Assembly: GCF_900099965.1 (NCBI RefSeq) | Contig: NZ_FNDJ01000010.1 | Span: forward strand, 248,001-312,000 | Reading direction: 5' to 3' | Origin: Nonomuraea jiangxiensis | GTDB lineage: Bacteria; Actinomycetota; Actinomycetes; Streptosporangiales; Streptosporangiaceae | Length of the DNA stretch: 64,000 bases | Part shown: positions 34,250 through 42,408 of the stretch, piece after piece | Numbering within the stretch: the first letter of the stretch is position 1 | Layout of the letters: every line of letters starts with the position of its first letter | The notes under the pieces: model-generated | The model's input: only the letters and a program-made list of their open reading frames with translations | What the model was told of the DNA's origin: nothing | The model's database searches: none | Position numbers and translations under genes: made by a program

Positions 34250-34846
34250 CTAGGAAGGCCAGTTCGGTGACCGGCCCAGGATTGAGACGATCTCATCCAG
34301 GCGCGACCCACCGGACCACGGAACCGCCGGTGCGAAGGGCGCCCCGGGCGCCAGGCGCATCTCGCCGTCGGGTACGGCCTTCGCGACGGTGAGAGCCGCG
34401 TCCAGCACGTCCGGCGGGAACTCGATCTCGACCCCCAGCGCCTTGGCGAGATCCCAGGAGTGCACGACGTAGTCGACGAAGTGGAAGGTGATCGCCTGCG
34501 CCCCGGGGAAGGAACTGTCGAACTCGGGCAACGGGAACGTGCGCTCCAGCACGCCGTCCACGGCGAAAGCCGCCAGGACGTCCTCGGCCGAGGCCCGATG
34601 GCTCGCCACGGGATCGTCACCGAGGGAACGTGTCTTCCACCGGGCGAGATCGCCGTCTCCCCTGGACGCCGCGGCGAAGCCGTGGTGCTGCGTGGCCATG
34701 TGGGCGAGCAGGCCGTACACGGTCCATCCGAGGCAGGGTGTGGGGCGGGACAGGTCGTCGGGCCGGATCCGGTCCGCCAGCTCGACGCTGGCACGGACGG
34801 CCTGCGCGTCGAGCGCGATGAGGTCCACATTAGTAAGCATCCGCAT
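34250..34846 (-). CDS. TIGR03086-type DinB/maleylpyruvate isomerase-fold protein
   Basis: This 198-residue protein has the metal-binding four-helix fold of mycothiol-dependent maleylpyruvate isomerases. Candidate metal ligands are His in LLAHMATQHHGF and in FVDYVVHSWDLAKALG. Opening residues RPDDLSRPTPCLGWTV are typical of TIGR03086 proteins. AGGAG lies eight bases before the ATG. It is divergent from a MarR gene with a repeated operator between, and runs with the RidA gene. Confidence 0.88.
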   Translation of the reverse strand: MRMLTNVDLIALDAQAVRASVELADRIRPDDLSRPTPCLGWTVYGLLAHMATQHHGFAAASRGDGDLARWKTRSLGDDPVASHRASAEDVLAAFAVDGVLERTFPLPEFDSSFPGAQAITFHFVDYVVHSWDLAKALGVEIEFPPDVLDAALTVAKAVPDGEMRLAPGAPFAPAVPWSGGSRLDEIVSILGRSPNWPS

Positions 34847-34887
34847 ATCATCTGCTCCTGCTTATCATCTGTCAAACGGTTATCTTG
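34846..34887. promoter_or_regulatory. Direct-repeat operator candidate for the divergent MarR
   Basis: TATCATCTG occurs at 34846-34854 and 34863-34871, and the related TATCTTG at 34881-34887, so copies are spaced 17-18 bases. They fill the 46-base gap between the DinB-fold gene and the MarR gene. They probably are the MarR binding site controlling both. Confidence 0.55.
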
Positions 34888-34892
34888 GACCC

Positions 34893-35372
34893 GTGACAAG
34901 CCGCCGCGACCTGGCCGAGATGCTGTATCCCCTGCTGCAGTCGCTCATCGCGGCCGAGGTGCCGGTGCTGGCGGCGCACGGGGTGTCCATGTGGGGCTAT
35001 GCCGTGCTCGGCGCCCTGGAAGACGGTTCGGTACGCACCCAGGCCGCCCTGGCCGAGGCGATCGGCGCCGACAAGACCCGCATCATCGGCACCCTCGACA
35101 AACTGCAGGCGACCGGGCTGATCACCCGCACACCGGACCCCCGGGACCGCCGCGCGCGGATCCTCACGATCACCGACGAGGGCCGCGAGGTGCGCGGCTC
35201 GGTGCGGGCCGAGATCCAGGCCCACGAGGAACGCCTGCTCGCGCGCCTGCCCGAGGCCGACCGTGACGGTTTCCTGCGTGCCCTGGAGGCGCTCCACCGG
35301 TTGCCCCGCGAAGACATCACCGACAGGTCGTCGCTCGATCGGCGTCCCGCCCATCGATCGAACCCGGCATGA
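34893..35372 (+). CDS. MarR-family transcriptional regulator
   Basis: This 159-residue MarR protein has the winged helix (TQAALAEAIGADKTRIIGTL, LQATGLITRTPDPRDRRARI). It starts with GTG at 34893 very near the repeat array, with no strong ribosome site, suggesting a short or absent leader. It probably controls the divergent DinB-fold/RidA genes. Confidence 0.92.
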   Translation: MTSRRDLAEMLYPLLQSLIAAEVPVLAAHGVSMWGYAVLGALEDGSVRTQAALAEAIGADKTRIIGTLDKLQATGLITRTPDPRDRRARILTITDEGREVRGSVRAEIQAHEERLLARLPEADRDGFLRALEALHRLPREDITDRSSLDRRPAHRSNPA

Positions 35373-35403
35373 GCCGAACTTGCTTAATCAGCAAAATTGC
35401 TGG

Positions 35404-35853
35404 CTAGGCACAATCAGGGTCGTGGGCGGCGAACAGGCGGGCGACCATGTTGTTCAGCAGCGAGCGTTCGATGGGCGTCAGCGGGCTGAGGAAGTCGGCC
35501 TCCACCTGGGCCAGGTGCGCCAGCATCTCCTCCACCACGCGCGCGCCGTCCTCGGTCACCGTGACGAGATATTTGCGGCGGTCGGCGGGGTTGCGGACGC
35601 GGCGCACGTATCCCAGCCGCTCCAGCGTGTTGATGACCTCGGTCATGGTGGTGCGGTCCATGCGGGCCAGCGCCGTCAGGTCGCGCTGTGACCTGGCGGC
35701 GTCGCGCGCGTAGCCCAGCACGCGCAACTCCTTGCCGGTCATCCCCCAGCGGCCGACCTCGTCCTCGATGCGCTGCCGCGCGAAGTCGCCGAGCCGTGCC
35801 AGCAGGTAGCCGGTGGCCGTGGACATCCGCTCTGCTGCGCCGCGCGTGCTCAT
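35404..35853 (-). CDS. MarR-family transcriptional regulator
   Basis: This 149-residue MarR protein shows QRDLTALARMDRTTMTEVIN in the recognition region and RVRNPADRRKYLVTVTEDG in the wing. It is divergent from a small membrane protein gene by 79 bases and converges on the other MarR gene. The ATG at 35853 is favoured; a TTG at 35862 is also in frame. Confidence 0.92.
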   Translation of the reverse strand: MSTRGAAERMSTATGYLLARLGDFARQRIEDEVGRWGMTGKELRVLGYARDAARSQRDLTALARMDRTTMTEVINTLERLGYVRRVRNPADRRKYLVTVTEDGARVVEEMLAHLAQVEADFLSPLTPIERSLLNNMVARLFAAHDPDCA

Positions 35854-35932
35854 GCCGTCCAATGGTAGAGCTCTTGAGTCCGGCGGTAATCGTCAGCTAG
35901 GCTGACGGATAATGCCGCTCGAAGGGGCTCTC

Positions 35933-36343
35933 ATGATGTTGTCCTCCCGAAGTGAGACCGGTCTCCGCGCCGTCCTCGTCCTGCTCGGTGCGATCACCAC
36001 ACTGCCCGTCGTCGCCCTCGTGCACGTCGGCATCCTCGACTGGAACTACGGGGTGGCCGACCCCGATCCGATGACCCAGGCCCTGCTGCAGCACCGGGGC
36101 ATGCTGCAGCTCCTGCTCGGGGCCGCCATCGTGTGGTCCGCGTTCTATCCGCCGGTGCGCCTGGCGGCCGCGCTGGCCGCCGTGGTCGGCAAGTCCACGT
36201 TCCTCGCCCTCATCCTGCCCAACGCGGCGATTCGCGGGGATCTGTCGCCACTGAGCATCTGGTTCGATCTGGCCTGCATCGTCGTGCTGGGGGTGCTCGC
36301 CGCCCGGCTGATCGTGCGGGGAAGGCACGCCACGGCAAGCTGA
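35933..36343 (+). CDS. Small integral membrane protein
   Basis: This protein of about 136 residues has four predicted membrane helices: AVLVLLGAITTLPVVALVHV, MLQLLLGAAIVWSAF, LAAALAAVVGKSTFLALIL and FDLACIVVLGVLAARLIV. GAAGGGG lies five bases before the ATG at 35933. I do not recognise a function. It is divergent from a MarR regulator, which probably controls it. Confidence 0.82.
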   Translation: MMLSSRSETGLRAVLVLLGAITTLPVVALVHVGILDWNYGVADPDPMTQALLQHRGMLQLLLGAAIVWSAFYPPVRLAAALAAVVGKSTFLALILPNAAIRGDLSPLSIWFDLACIVVLGVLAARLIVRGRHATAS

Positions 36344-36358
36344 CGATCGGCCCGGAAG

Positions 36359-36955
36359 TCAGAGCCGGCCCTGACTCGCGGGCTCATGGGTGAAGCGCGC
36401 GAGGAGGATCGCGAGCCTGCGGTCGTGCGCCTCGCGGGGGAGCCGGCCGCCGCGCATCAGCGTCACCAGGCCGTGCAGGGCGGCCCAGAAGGTCTCGGTC
36501 AGCAGGCCCGGGTCCGCACCGTGCGCGTGCGGGCCCACGGCCTCGGCGAGCTCGTTGAACGAGGTGTGCAGGGCGGCCGGAGCCTGGGGCGTGGCGAAGG
36601 GCAGGTTGACGGTCTGGCTGAACATGGCGTCGTAGAGGGCGGGCCGCCGCTCGGCGAACGCCACATAGGCGGCGCCGACCTGCGCCAGGGCGTGAGCGGG
36701 GTCGGGCGTCGCGGTTCGGGCGGCCCGTAGTTCGGCTGCCAGGTCGGCGAAACCCTCCAGGGCGACGGCCGTCATGATCGCGTCCTTGCCCTTGAAGTGG
36801 CTGTAGAGGACCGGCTGGCTGTATTCGACCTGTTCGGCGAGGCGCCTGGTGGTCACCGCCTCCCAGCCTTCGGCCTCGGCCAGTTCGCGGGCCGCCGTGA
36901 TGATGAGCTTCTCCCGCTGTGCGCGTTCGCGTTCCTTGCGGGTCTGGATCGACAT
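36359..36955 (-). CDS. TetR-family transcriptional regulator
   Basis: This 198-residue protein has a TetR HTH (TTRRLAEQVEYSQPVLYSHF) and a TetR C-terminal ligand domain of the TetR_C_33-like kind. The segment upstream of its ATG carries two copies of CTAGCAnCGCTAG, likely operators. It is divergent from a small membrane protein, its probable target. Confidence 0.93.
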   Translation of the reverse strand: MSIQTRKERERAQREKLIITAARELAEAEGWEAVTTRRLAEQVEYSQPVLYSHFKGKDAIMTAVALEGFADLAAELRAARTATPDPAHALAQVGAAYVAFAERRPALYDAMFSQTVNLPFATPQAPAALHTSFNELAEAVGPHAHGADPGLLTETFWAALHGLVTLMRGGRLPREAHDRRLAILLARFTHEPASQGRL

Positions 36956-36965
36956 GCTCCGAAAT

Positions 36966-37029
36966 CTAGCACCGCTAGCACTCCTGTCGCAGGGCATGCT
37001 AGCGTCGTTCCTGTTCCTAGCAGCGCTAG
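36966..37029. promoter_or_regulatory. Two palindromic TetR operator candidates
   Basis: CTAGCACCGCTAG (36966-36978) and CTAGCAGCGCTAG (37017-37029) are near-identical imperfect palindromes 51 bases apart, with a further half-site ATGCTAGCG between them. They flank the divergent TetR and DUF4267-like genes, one close to each start. Confidence 0.75.
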
Positions 37030-37045
37030 AAATTGGAGACACCCC

Positions 37046-37411
37046 ATGCTGACCGCCCTTGCCTACGGCCTTGCCATCGTTCTCAACCTCATGTGCCTGC
37101 TCATCGGCGCCCGCTTCCTGCTCGTGCCGCGTGCCGCCGCCACGGCGTACGGCGTCCCGGCCGAGAAGGACCGGGCCTACCTGACGATCAAGGGCCTGCG
37201 CGACGGTACCTACGGATTGCTCGGCCTGGTCCTGCTGGCCTTCGTCGGCGCTCGCGCCGAGGCCTGGTTCATGCTCGTCGTCGCCCTGCTCCCGCTCGGT
37301 GACACCCTGATCGTGCTGCGCAACGGCGGCACCAGGGCGGCCGCGTTCGGCATCCACTTCGCCACCGCCGTGATCGTCCTGATCGCCGCCGCCCTGCTCT
37401 TCTCCGTCTGA
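37046..37411 (+). CDS. DUF4267-like small membrane protein
   Basis: This 121-residue protein has four membrane helices and the motif AYGVPAEKDRAYLTIKGLRD, typical of DUF4267 proteins found next to TetR regulators. GGAG lies seven bases before the ATG. One operator candidate lies directly upstream, so it is probably repressed by the divergent TetR protein. Function is unknown. Confidence 0.87.
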   Translation: MLTALAYGLAIVLNLMCLLIGARFLLVPRAAATAYGVPAEKDRAYLTIKGLRDGTYGLLGLVLLAFVGARAEAWFMLVVALLPLGDTLIVLRNGGTRAAAFGIHFATAVIVLIAAALLFSV

Positions 37412-37444
37412 CCGGACCCGTCACCTCCCTGTCCGCCCGGGCCT

Positions 37445-38323
37445 TCAGCCGGGTGGCAGCAGGCGGGCCAGTTGGGCGGCGTTGACCTGGGCATGGTCGC
37501 GATAGCAGTTGTTCATGAGCACGTGCGTCGTCTCGGCGTCCGCGGCGAGCCGGCGCAGTCTGGGGGCCCAGTCCCGGAGCTCGTCCTCGCTGTAGAGGTA
37601 GCCGAACCGTTCGTGCACGTCCTTGCTGGTCCACTTCGACGAATGGCCGTGAAACCGCACCACGGCCAGCCGGGCGGTGGCCGCCAGCACCGGCGGGATC
37701 GAGCTGGGGTAGCCCTGCGGCATGTCCACGCTCACGTACGGCATCTCGTGCGTGCCGAGAAAGCCCAGGGTCTCGGCCTGGTTCTCCTCGCTCATCCAGG
37801 TGTGGTTGCGGAACTCGACGCAGATCGGCAGCGGGGCGCAGCGCTCCTTGCACTCCAGGAGATACTGCTTGTTGCGCCTGGCGATCGGGAACCACTGCGG
37901 AAACTGGAACAGGACCGCCCCGAGCTTGCCCGCCTCGCGCAGCGGCGCCAGCGCGGCGAGAAACCTCTCCCACACCTGCTCGGCGATGTCGCGATCCAGG
38001 TCGCGCAGGTAGAGGTTCTTCCCGGTCTCCCCGAGGCGCTCGCGCAGGTCCTTGTAGAGGGCGCCGGGGCGAGTGGGATGCTGCGTCAGCAGCGAGAACG
38101 CCTTGACGTCGAAGGTGAAGCCGGCGGGGGTGCGATCGCGCCACAGGGAGACCGTGTTCGCCGCAGGGGGCGCGTAGTAGGAGGAATCCACCTCCACCAG
38201 CGGAAACCGGCTGGCGTAGTAGGCGAGCCGCTCCTGCGGTGAGGAGACGTCCTGGGGATACCAGCCCGACGCCAGCAGGGTCCTGTCGGTCCAGGAGGCC
38301 GTCCCCACCAGGATGGAACCCAT
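37445..38323 (-). CDS. DUF72 (YecE-like) protein
   Basis: This 292-residue protein has the TIM-barrel-like DUF72 fold: GTASWTDRTL, YYASRFPLVEVDSSYY, FTFDVKAFSLLTQHPTR, LFQFPQWF and CVEFRNHTW. The family is widespread and its function unsettled. It stands alone between unrelated genes; no ribosome site is strong near the ATG at 38323. Confidence 0.93.
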   Translation of the reverse strand: MGSILVGTASWTDRTLLASGWYPQDVSSPQERLAYYASRFPLVEVDSSYYAPPAANTVSLWRDRTPAGFTFDVKAFSLLTQHPTRPGALYKDLRERLGETGKNLYLRDLDRDIAEQVWERFLAALAPLREAGKLGAVLFQFPQWFPIARRNKQYLLECKERCAPLPICVEFRNHTWMSEENQAETLGFLGTHEMPYVSVDMPQGYPSSIPPVLAATARLAVVRFHGHSSKWTSKDVHERFGYLYSEDELRDWAPRLRRLAADAETTHVLMNNCYRDHAQVNAAQLARLLPPG

Positions 38324-38487
38324 GGGCCACTTCTACCCCGCCGTGACGAATCTGTCAGAAAAGCGCGCGTGAAAATGGTTTTACGCCGATCGCCCAGGGC
38401 AGCGGAATCGGGAGCGGATATGGAATCGCGGCAGCAGGCCGGCCCTTCGACTCGTCATCGTCAGTCGTCAAGCAGCAGTGAAGAGCC

Positions 38488-38844
38488 ATGTCTGAACTTT
38501 CTTTCAGCACCCACAATTCCGCCGGTATCACGGTCATAAAGGTTTCCGGAAAGCTCGACGGCACCGGTAACGAGGCACTCGACAGCTTCATCAAAAGTGC
38601 GCGGCACGCGCCCGACGACCTGCTGGTGTTCGACCTGTCCGAGCTGGAATTCCTGGACAGCACCGGGCTGCGCGCCTTGCTGGACGCCTATTCCTGCGCC
38701 GTTCGGCACGGGGCGAACGTGTATTTCGCCTCCTTGCAGGACGAGCCTGCCCGGCTGTTTTCCGCCACCGGGCTGGACACCGTTCTGCCCGTACACGCCA
38801 GCGTGGCCGAGGCCCTGCACGAGGCGTCCAGGCCCGCCGCCTGA
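38488..38844 (+). CDS. STAS-domain anti-sigma factor antagonist
   Basis: This 118-residue STAS protein retains the phosphosite (LEFLDSTGLRAL, Ser58) and so looks like a functional RsbV-type antagonist. It lies far from the 1-4 kb module and has no kinase neighbour. The 130 bases upstream are less GC-rich than surrounding DNA and include GGTTTT and GGGCAG motifs faintly like a sigma-B-type promoter. AAGAG precedes the ATG. Confidence 0.92.
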   Translation: MSELSFSTHNSAGITVIKVSGKLDGTGNEALDSFIKSARHAPDDLLVFDLSELEFLDSTGLRALLDAYSCAVRHGANVYFASLQDEPARLFSATGLDTVLPVHASVAEALHEASRPAA

Positions 38845-38851
38845 GCTTGGT

Positions 38852-39676
38852 TCACCTGCCGCCCGTCGTGGCGATGCCGCGGAGGAAGTGCTTCTGGCCC
38901 AGGAAGAACAGCACGATCATCGGGATGGTGGTGATCACGCTGGCCGTCATGAGGATCTCCCAGTGCCACTGGCCGCCGAAGCCGAACTGGTCGAGCAGCG
39001 CCTTCAGCCCGCGGGGCACCGTGAAGGTGGAGGAGTCGCGCAGGTAGATGAGCGGCCGCATGAGGTCGGTCCACGCCGCCTGGAACTCGAACAGCAACGT
39101 GACCACGACCGCCGGCCGGCACAGCGGCAGCGCGATCCTGGTGAAGATCGTCCAGTTGCCGGCCCCGTCGACCCTGGCCGCCTCGAACGGCTCGCGCGGC
39201 AGCGTGAGGAAGAACTGCCGCAGCAGGAAGATGTAGAACGCGCTGCCGAACAGGTTCTGGGCCCAGAGCGGCGTTAGCGTGCCGACCATGCCCAGCGAGT
39301 TCCAGATGAGGTAGACCGGGATCATGGTGACCGCGCCCGGCAGCATCATGGTGGCCAGGACGACCCCGAACAGCAGATTCCTGCCCGGAAACCGGAAATA
39401 GGCGAAGCCCCACGCCACCATGGCGCTGGTGATCGTCACGGTCACCGCGGCCAGCACGGTCACCAGCAGCGTGTTGGCCATCCACAGCGCCAGCGGCGCC
39501 TCCCGCCAGATCTGGAGGTAGTTGTCGAACGTGAACGTCTCCGGCAGGATCCGGTGGTCGAACACCTCGCCGCGCGGCTTGAAGGAGGCGCTCACCAGCC
39601 AGACGAAGGGATAGAGGAACGCGACGGCGATCGCGCTGAGCGCCGCCCAGGTCAGGATCCTCCTGAGCCGCTTCAC
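38852..39676 (-). CDS. Sugar ABC transporter permease (MalG type)
   Basis: This 274-residue membrane protein has six predicted helices and the EAA loop (EPFEAARVDGAGNWTIFTRI) that contacts the ATPase. It resembles MalG-like permeases of the carbohydrate CUT1 group. GTG at 39676 has GGGGAG upstream and overlaps the stop of the other permease. No ATPase gene is present, so a shared MsiK-type ATPase probably energises it. Confidence 0.93.
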   Translation of the reverse strand: MKRLRRILTWAALSAIAVAFLYPFVWLVSASFKPRGEVFDHRILPETFTFDNYLQIWREAPLALWMANTLLVTVLAAVTVTITSAMVAWGFAYFRFPGRNLLFGVVLATMMLPGAVTMIPVYLIWNSLGMVGTLTPLWAQNLFGSAFYIFLLRQFFLTLPREPFEAARVDGAGNWTIFTRIALPLCRPAVVVTLLFEFQAAWTDLMRPLIYLRDSSTFTVPRGLKALLDQFGFGGQWHWEILMTASVITTIPMIVLFFLGQKHFLRGIATTGGR

Positions 39677-40605
39677 GAGTTTCTCCCCTCGTAGTGCACG
39701 AACCGCCTGGTGACCAGGATCTGTACGGCCGTGACCGCCATGATCACCAGGAACAGCACCCAGGCCAGCGCCGAGGCGTACCCCATGTGCAGGAACTCGA
39801 ACGCCTGCCGGAACAGGTAGATCACGTAGAACAGCGCGGCGTCGTTGCTGTAGGTGGTGTTGCCCGCGCCGAAGAACGCGGTGTAGGCCTCGGTGAAGGA
39901 CTGCAGGGCGTTGATGCTGTCCACGATGAACAGGAAGAACAGCGTCGGGCTGATCATCGGCACGGTGATGCGCAGCGTGCGCCGCCACCATCCGGCGCCG
40001 TCCACGAGGGCGGCGTCGTACAGTTCCTGGGGCACGCCGCGCAGGGCGGCCAGGATGATGACCACCGACGCGCCGACGGTCCACAGGCTCATCAGCACCA
40101 GGCCCGGCTTGACCCAGGCGGGGTCGGTGGTCCAGGCGGGCCCGTCGATGCCGAAGATCCCGAGGAAGCCGTTGACCAGGCCGCTCTGGCCGTTGAACAG
40201 CATCAGCAGCAGCATCCCGATCGCGACCGGCGGGGTCATCTTGGGCAGGAAGAACGCCGTGCGGAAGAAGCCGGTCGCCCGGGTGGCGCTGTTGAGCAGC
40301 AGTGCCAGCGCCAGCGAGACGACCAGTTGGGTCGGCACGGACATCACCGTGTAGACGAACGTGTTGCGCAGCGCCAGCCCCACCTTCGGGTCCTCGAAGA
40401 GGGCGACGTAGTTGTCCAGGCCGACGAACGACGGGTCGTTGATGACGTCGTAGTCGGTCAGCGACAGGTAGGCGCTGTTGATGACCGGCCACGCGGTGAA
40501 GATCACGAACCCGACGATCCAGGGGCTGATGAACAGCAGCGCCGCCCGGGTCTCGATCCACCGCAGGGACCGCCGCCGCGGCGCTCGGGCACTCGACGCG
40601 GGCAT
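39673..40605 (-). CDS. Sugar ABC transporter permease (MalF/UgpA type)
   Basis: This 310-residue protein has six membrane helices and the EAA loop (QELYDAALVDGAGWWRRTLR). It is the partner of the next permease. Its start is one base after the stop of the lipoprotein gene, so the three genes form an operon in the order binding protein, permease, permease. Confidence 0.93.
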   Translation of the reverse strand: MPASSARAPRRRSLRWIETRAALLFISPWIVGFVIFTAWPVINSAYLSLTDYDVINDPSFVGLDNYVALFEDPKVGLALRNTFVYTVMSVPTQLVVSLALALLLNSATRATGFFRTAFFLPKMTPPVAIGMLLLMLFNGQSGLVNGFLGIFGIDGPAWTTDPAWVKPGLVLMSLWTVGASVVIILAALRGVPQELYDAALVDGAGWWRRTLRITVPMISPTLFFLFIVDSINALQSFTEAYTAFFGAGNTTYSNDAALFYVIYLFRQAFEFLHMGYASALAWVLFLVIMAVTAVQILVTRRFVHYEGRNS

Positions 40606-40606
40606 C

Positions 40607-41998
40607 TCAGTTCGTACGCCTGGTCCAGCCGGCCCAGGCCTTGTCCAGGGCCGCCTGGGCGTCGCGCTGGGCCCGGTCGAGTGCCGCCTTCGGCTCCTCC
40701 TGGCCGTTGAGCACCCGGTTCACCGCGTCCTGCCAGGCGGTCTCGAACTCGGCGTCCGCCGGGTTGGCGGGCAGGCTGAAGGTGTGCCGGTTGGCTTCGT
40801 AGAACGCCTTGACGCCGGCGTCCCAGGGCTCGCCGCCCGAGGTGAGCAGCCGCTCGATCTCGGCGTCGGCCTTGACGTTGCCGGTGAGGACGCCGGTGAA
40901 CGGCTTCCCCTCGGCCTGGCGCTTGTCGAGGCGGGCCCGCGCGGCGGCCGTCCACGACTCGACCAGCGTCATGGTCTTGGCGAAGCGGCAGGCGGCCCCG
41001 GGGTTCGCGGCGCCCCTGGGGATGGCCCACGACGAGCCGGAGGCGTACGCCAGCGGCTGCCCCTGCGGCGTGCGGAAGGTGTCGAACGCCAGCGGCGCCT
41101 CGGGCGAGACGTCGTTGAGCACGTTGACGTACCACTGCTCCATCGGCATGGCGCCGAGGTCGTTGCGGGCGAACTGGTTGCCCTTGCCGAAGAAGTCCGC
41201 CGCGTCGCGCAGGGCCTTGACCTTGGCGAAGCCGCCCTGGGCGGTGTAGACGCCGACGGCGAACTCCAGCGCCTGGACCACCTTCGGGCTGTTGAGCTGG
41301 GCGGTCCTGCCGTCGGCGGAGAGCAGGTCGGCGCCGTTGGCCTTGGCCCACAGGGGCAGGAACTCCGGGAGCTTGCTGTCGAAGCCGATCACCTGCAGCT
41401 TGCCCCCGGGCGCCTTGTGCAGGGCCTTGGCGGCGGCGGTGATCCGGCCCCAGTCGGAGCCGTTGACGTCGTCGATGGTCAGCCCCGCCGCCTTGAGCAG
41501 GTCCGCGTTGGCCATCGTGATCTGGACCTGGTTGAACTCGGGGATGGCCCAGATTTCGTCGCCGAACGTGACCTGCGCGAGAGCGTTCTTGTCGTACATC
41601 GAGGTGTCGATCCGCTCGCCCTTGACGCACGCCGTCAGCGGGATGATCGCGCCCCGGGAGGCGAACGTGCCGATCTGGTCGCGGTTGGCGTAGATCAGGT
41701 CGGGCGGGTCGCCCGCGGCCACCGACGACAGGAACTGCTGGAGGTCCAGGTCGCCCTTGACCACGTTGACCTGCGCCCCGCCCAGCGACTTGCGGGCCAG
41801 GTCGAGGCGGGTCGAGCCGATCTCGTCCTCGCCGCCGAAGCCCATGACCGTGATGGCGCCGCCGTACGTGGCGCCGGGGTTGAACTGGCCGGCCGAGGGA
41901 GTCGGGCCCGCGGCGCCCCCGGTGCCCCTGGCGCATGAGGTGAGCACCAGGGCGAGCGACACCGGTAGCACGGCCCAGTGGACGATCGCACTTCTCAT
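40607..41998 (-). CDS. Sugar ABC transporter substrate-binding lipoprotein
   Basis: This 463-residue protein has a lipoprotein signal (LALVLTSC, Cys22) and an extracellular solute-binding fold (family 1). It probably binds an oligosaccharide and delivers it to the two permeases downstream. GGAGG lies nine bases before the ATG. The divergent gene encodes a CBM2-bearing sugar oxidoreductase, suggesting plant polysaccharide products as ligands. Confidence 0.92.
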   Translation of the reverse strand: MRSAIVHWAVLPVSLALVLTSCARGTGGAAGPTPSAGQFNPGATYGGAITVMGFGGEDEIGSTRLDLARKSLGGAQVNVVKGDLDLQQFLSSVAAGDPPDLIYANRDQIGTFASRGAIIPLTACVKGERIDTSMYDKNALAQVTFGDEIWAIPEFNQVQITMANADLLKAAGLTIDDVNGSDWGRITAAAKALHKAPGGKLQVIGFDSKLPEFLPLWAKANGADLLSADGRTAQLNSPKVVQALEFAVGVYTAQGGFAKVKALRDAADFFGKGNQFARNDLGAMPMEQWYVNVLNDVSPEAPLAFDTFRTPQGQPLAYASGSSWAIPRGAANPGAACRFAKTMTLVESWTAAARARLDKRQAEGKPFTGVLTGNVKADAEIERLLTSGGEPWDAGVKAFYEANRHTFSLPANPADAEFETAWQDAVNRVLNGQEEPKAALDRAQRDAQAALDKAWAGWTRRTN

Positions 41999-42408
41999 CG
42001 GGGGTTGCCTCCACTCGAGCGAGGCGCCTGGAACGGCGCCCGAAACCCCTGCCCAAGGTCAAGTTCCGTACACGCGCCCCTGGTCGGGAGGCCGAATTTG
42101 TTTTCGGACAGTGCGGGGATCACCCCCGTGAACTCATGGGGGATGCTCGCGCGCCGATGTACGTTTCATCGGCCGGCGGTGGGACCTGCCGGGGCCTTTC
42201 CGCATCGTCCCCGGTCAGAGGGGACGAAAGTGGGCACGGCGGTCTGGTGTCGCCTCGCGGGACGGCGGTTGTGCCGGCGGGGCTGGTTGGGACGGCGGGC
42301 CAGCGGTTACCGTCCGATCGGGCACGTCAGGGCGCGGAACCCGGACGCGCCCCGGTCCGGGGAGCTCCGCCCTCCGGGCCCCGACGAAGCCCCGCGTCTG
42401 GAGCCGGA
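41999..42408. other. Divergent control region for the sugar genes
   Basis: These 410 bases lie between the ABC operon and the CBM2 enzyme. An AT-richer stretch (around 42095-42112) and a 20-base palindrome (42123-42142) are the notable features. No gene is supported. Confidence 0.5.
42123..42142. promoter_or_regulatory. 20-base imperfect palindrome, likely operator
   Basis: Five C residues at 42123-42127 and five G residues at 42138-42142 flank GTGA ... TCAT; apart from one G-T pair and the central A-C, all positions pair. It is a candidate site for a sugar-responsive (LacI/ROK-like) repressor controlling the divergent genes. The regulator is not in the window. Confidence 0.5.
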
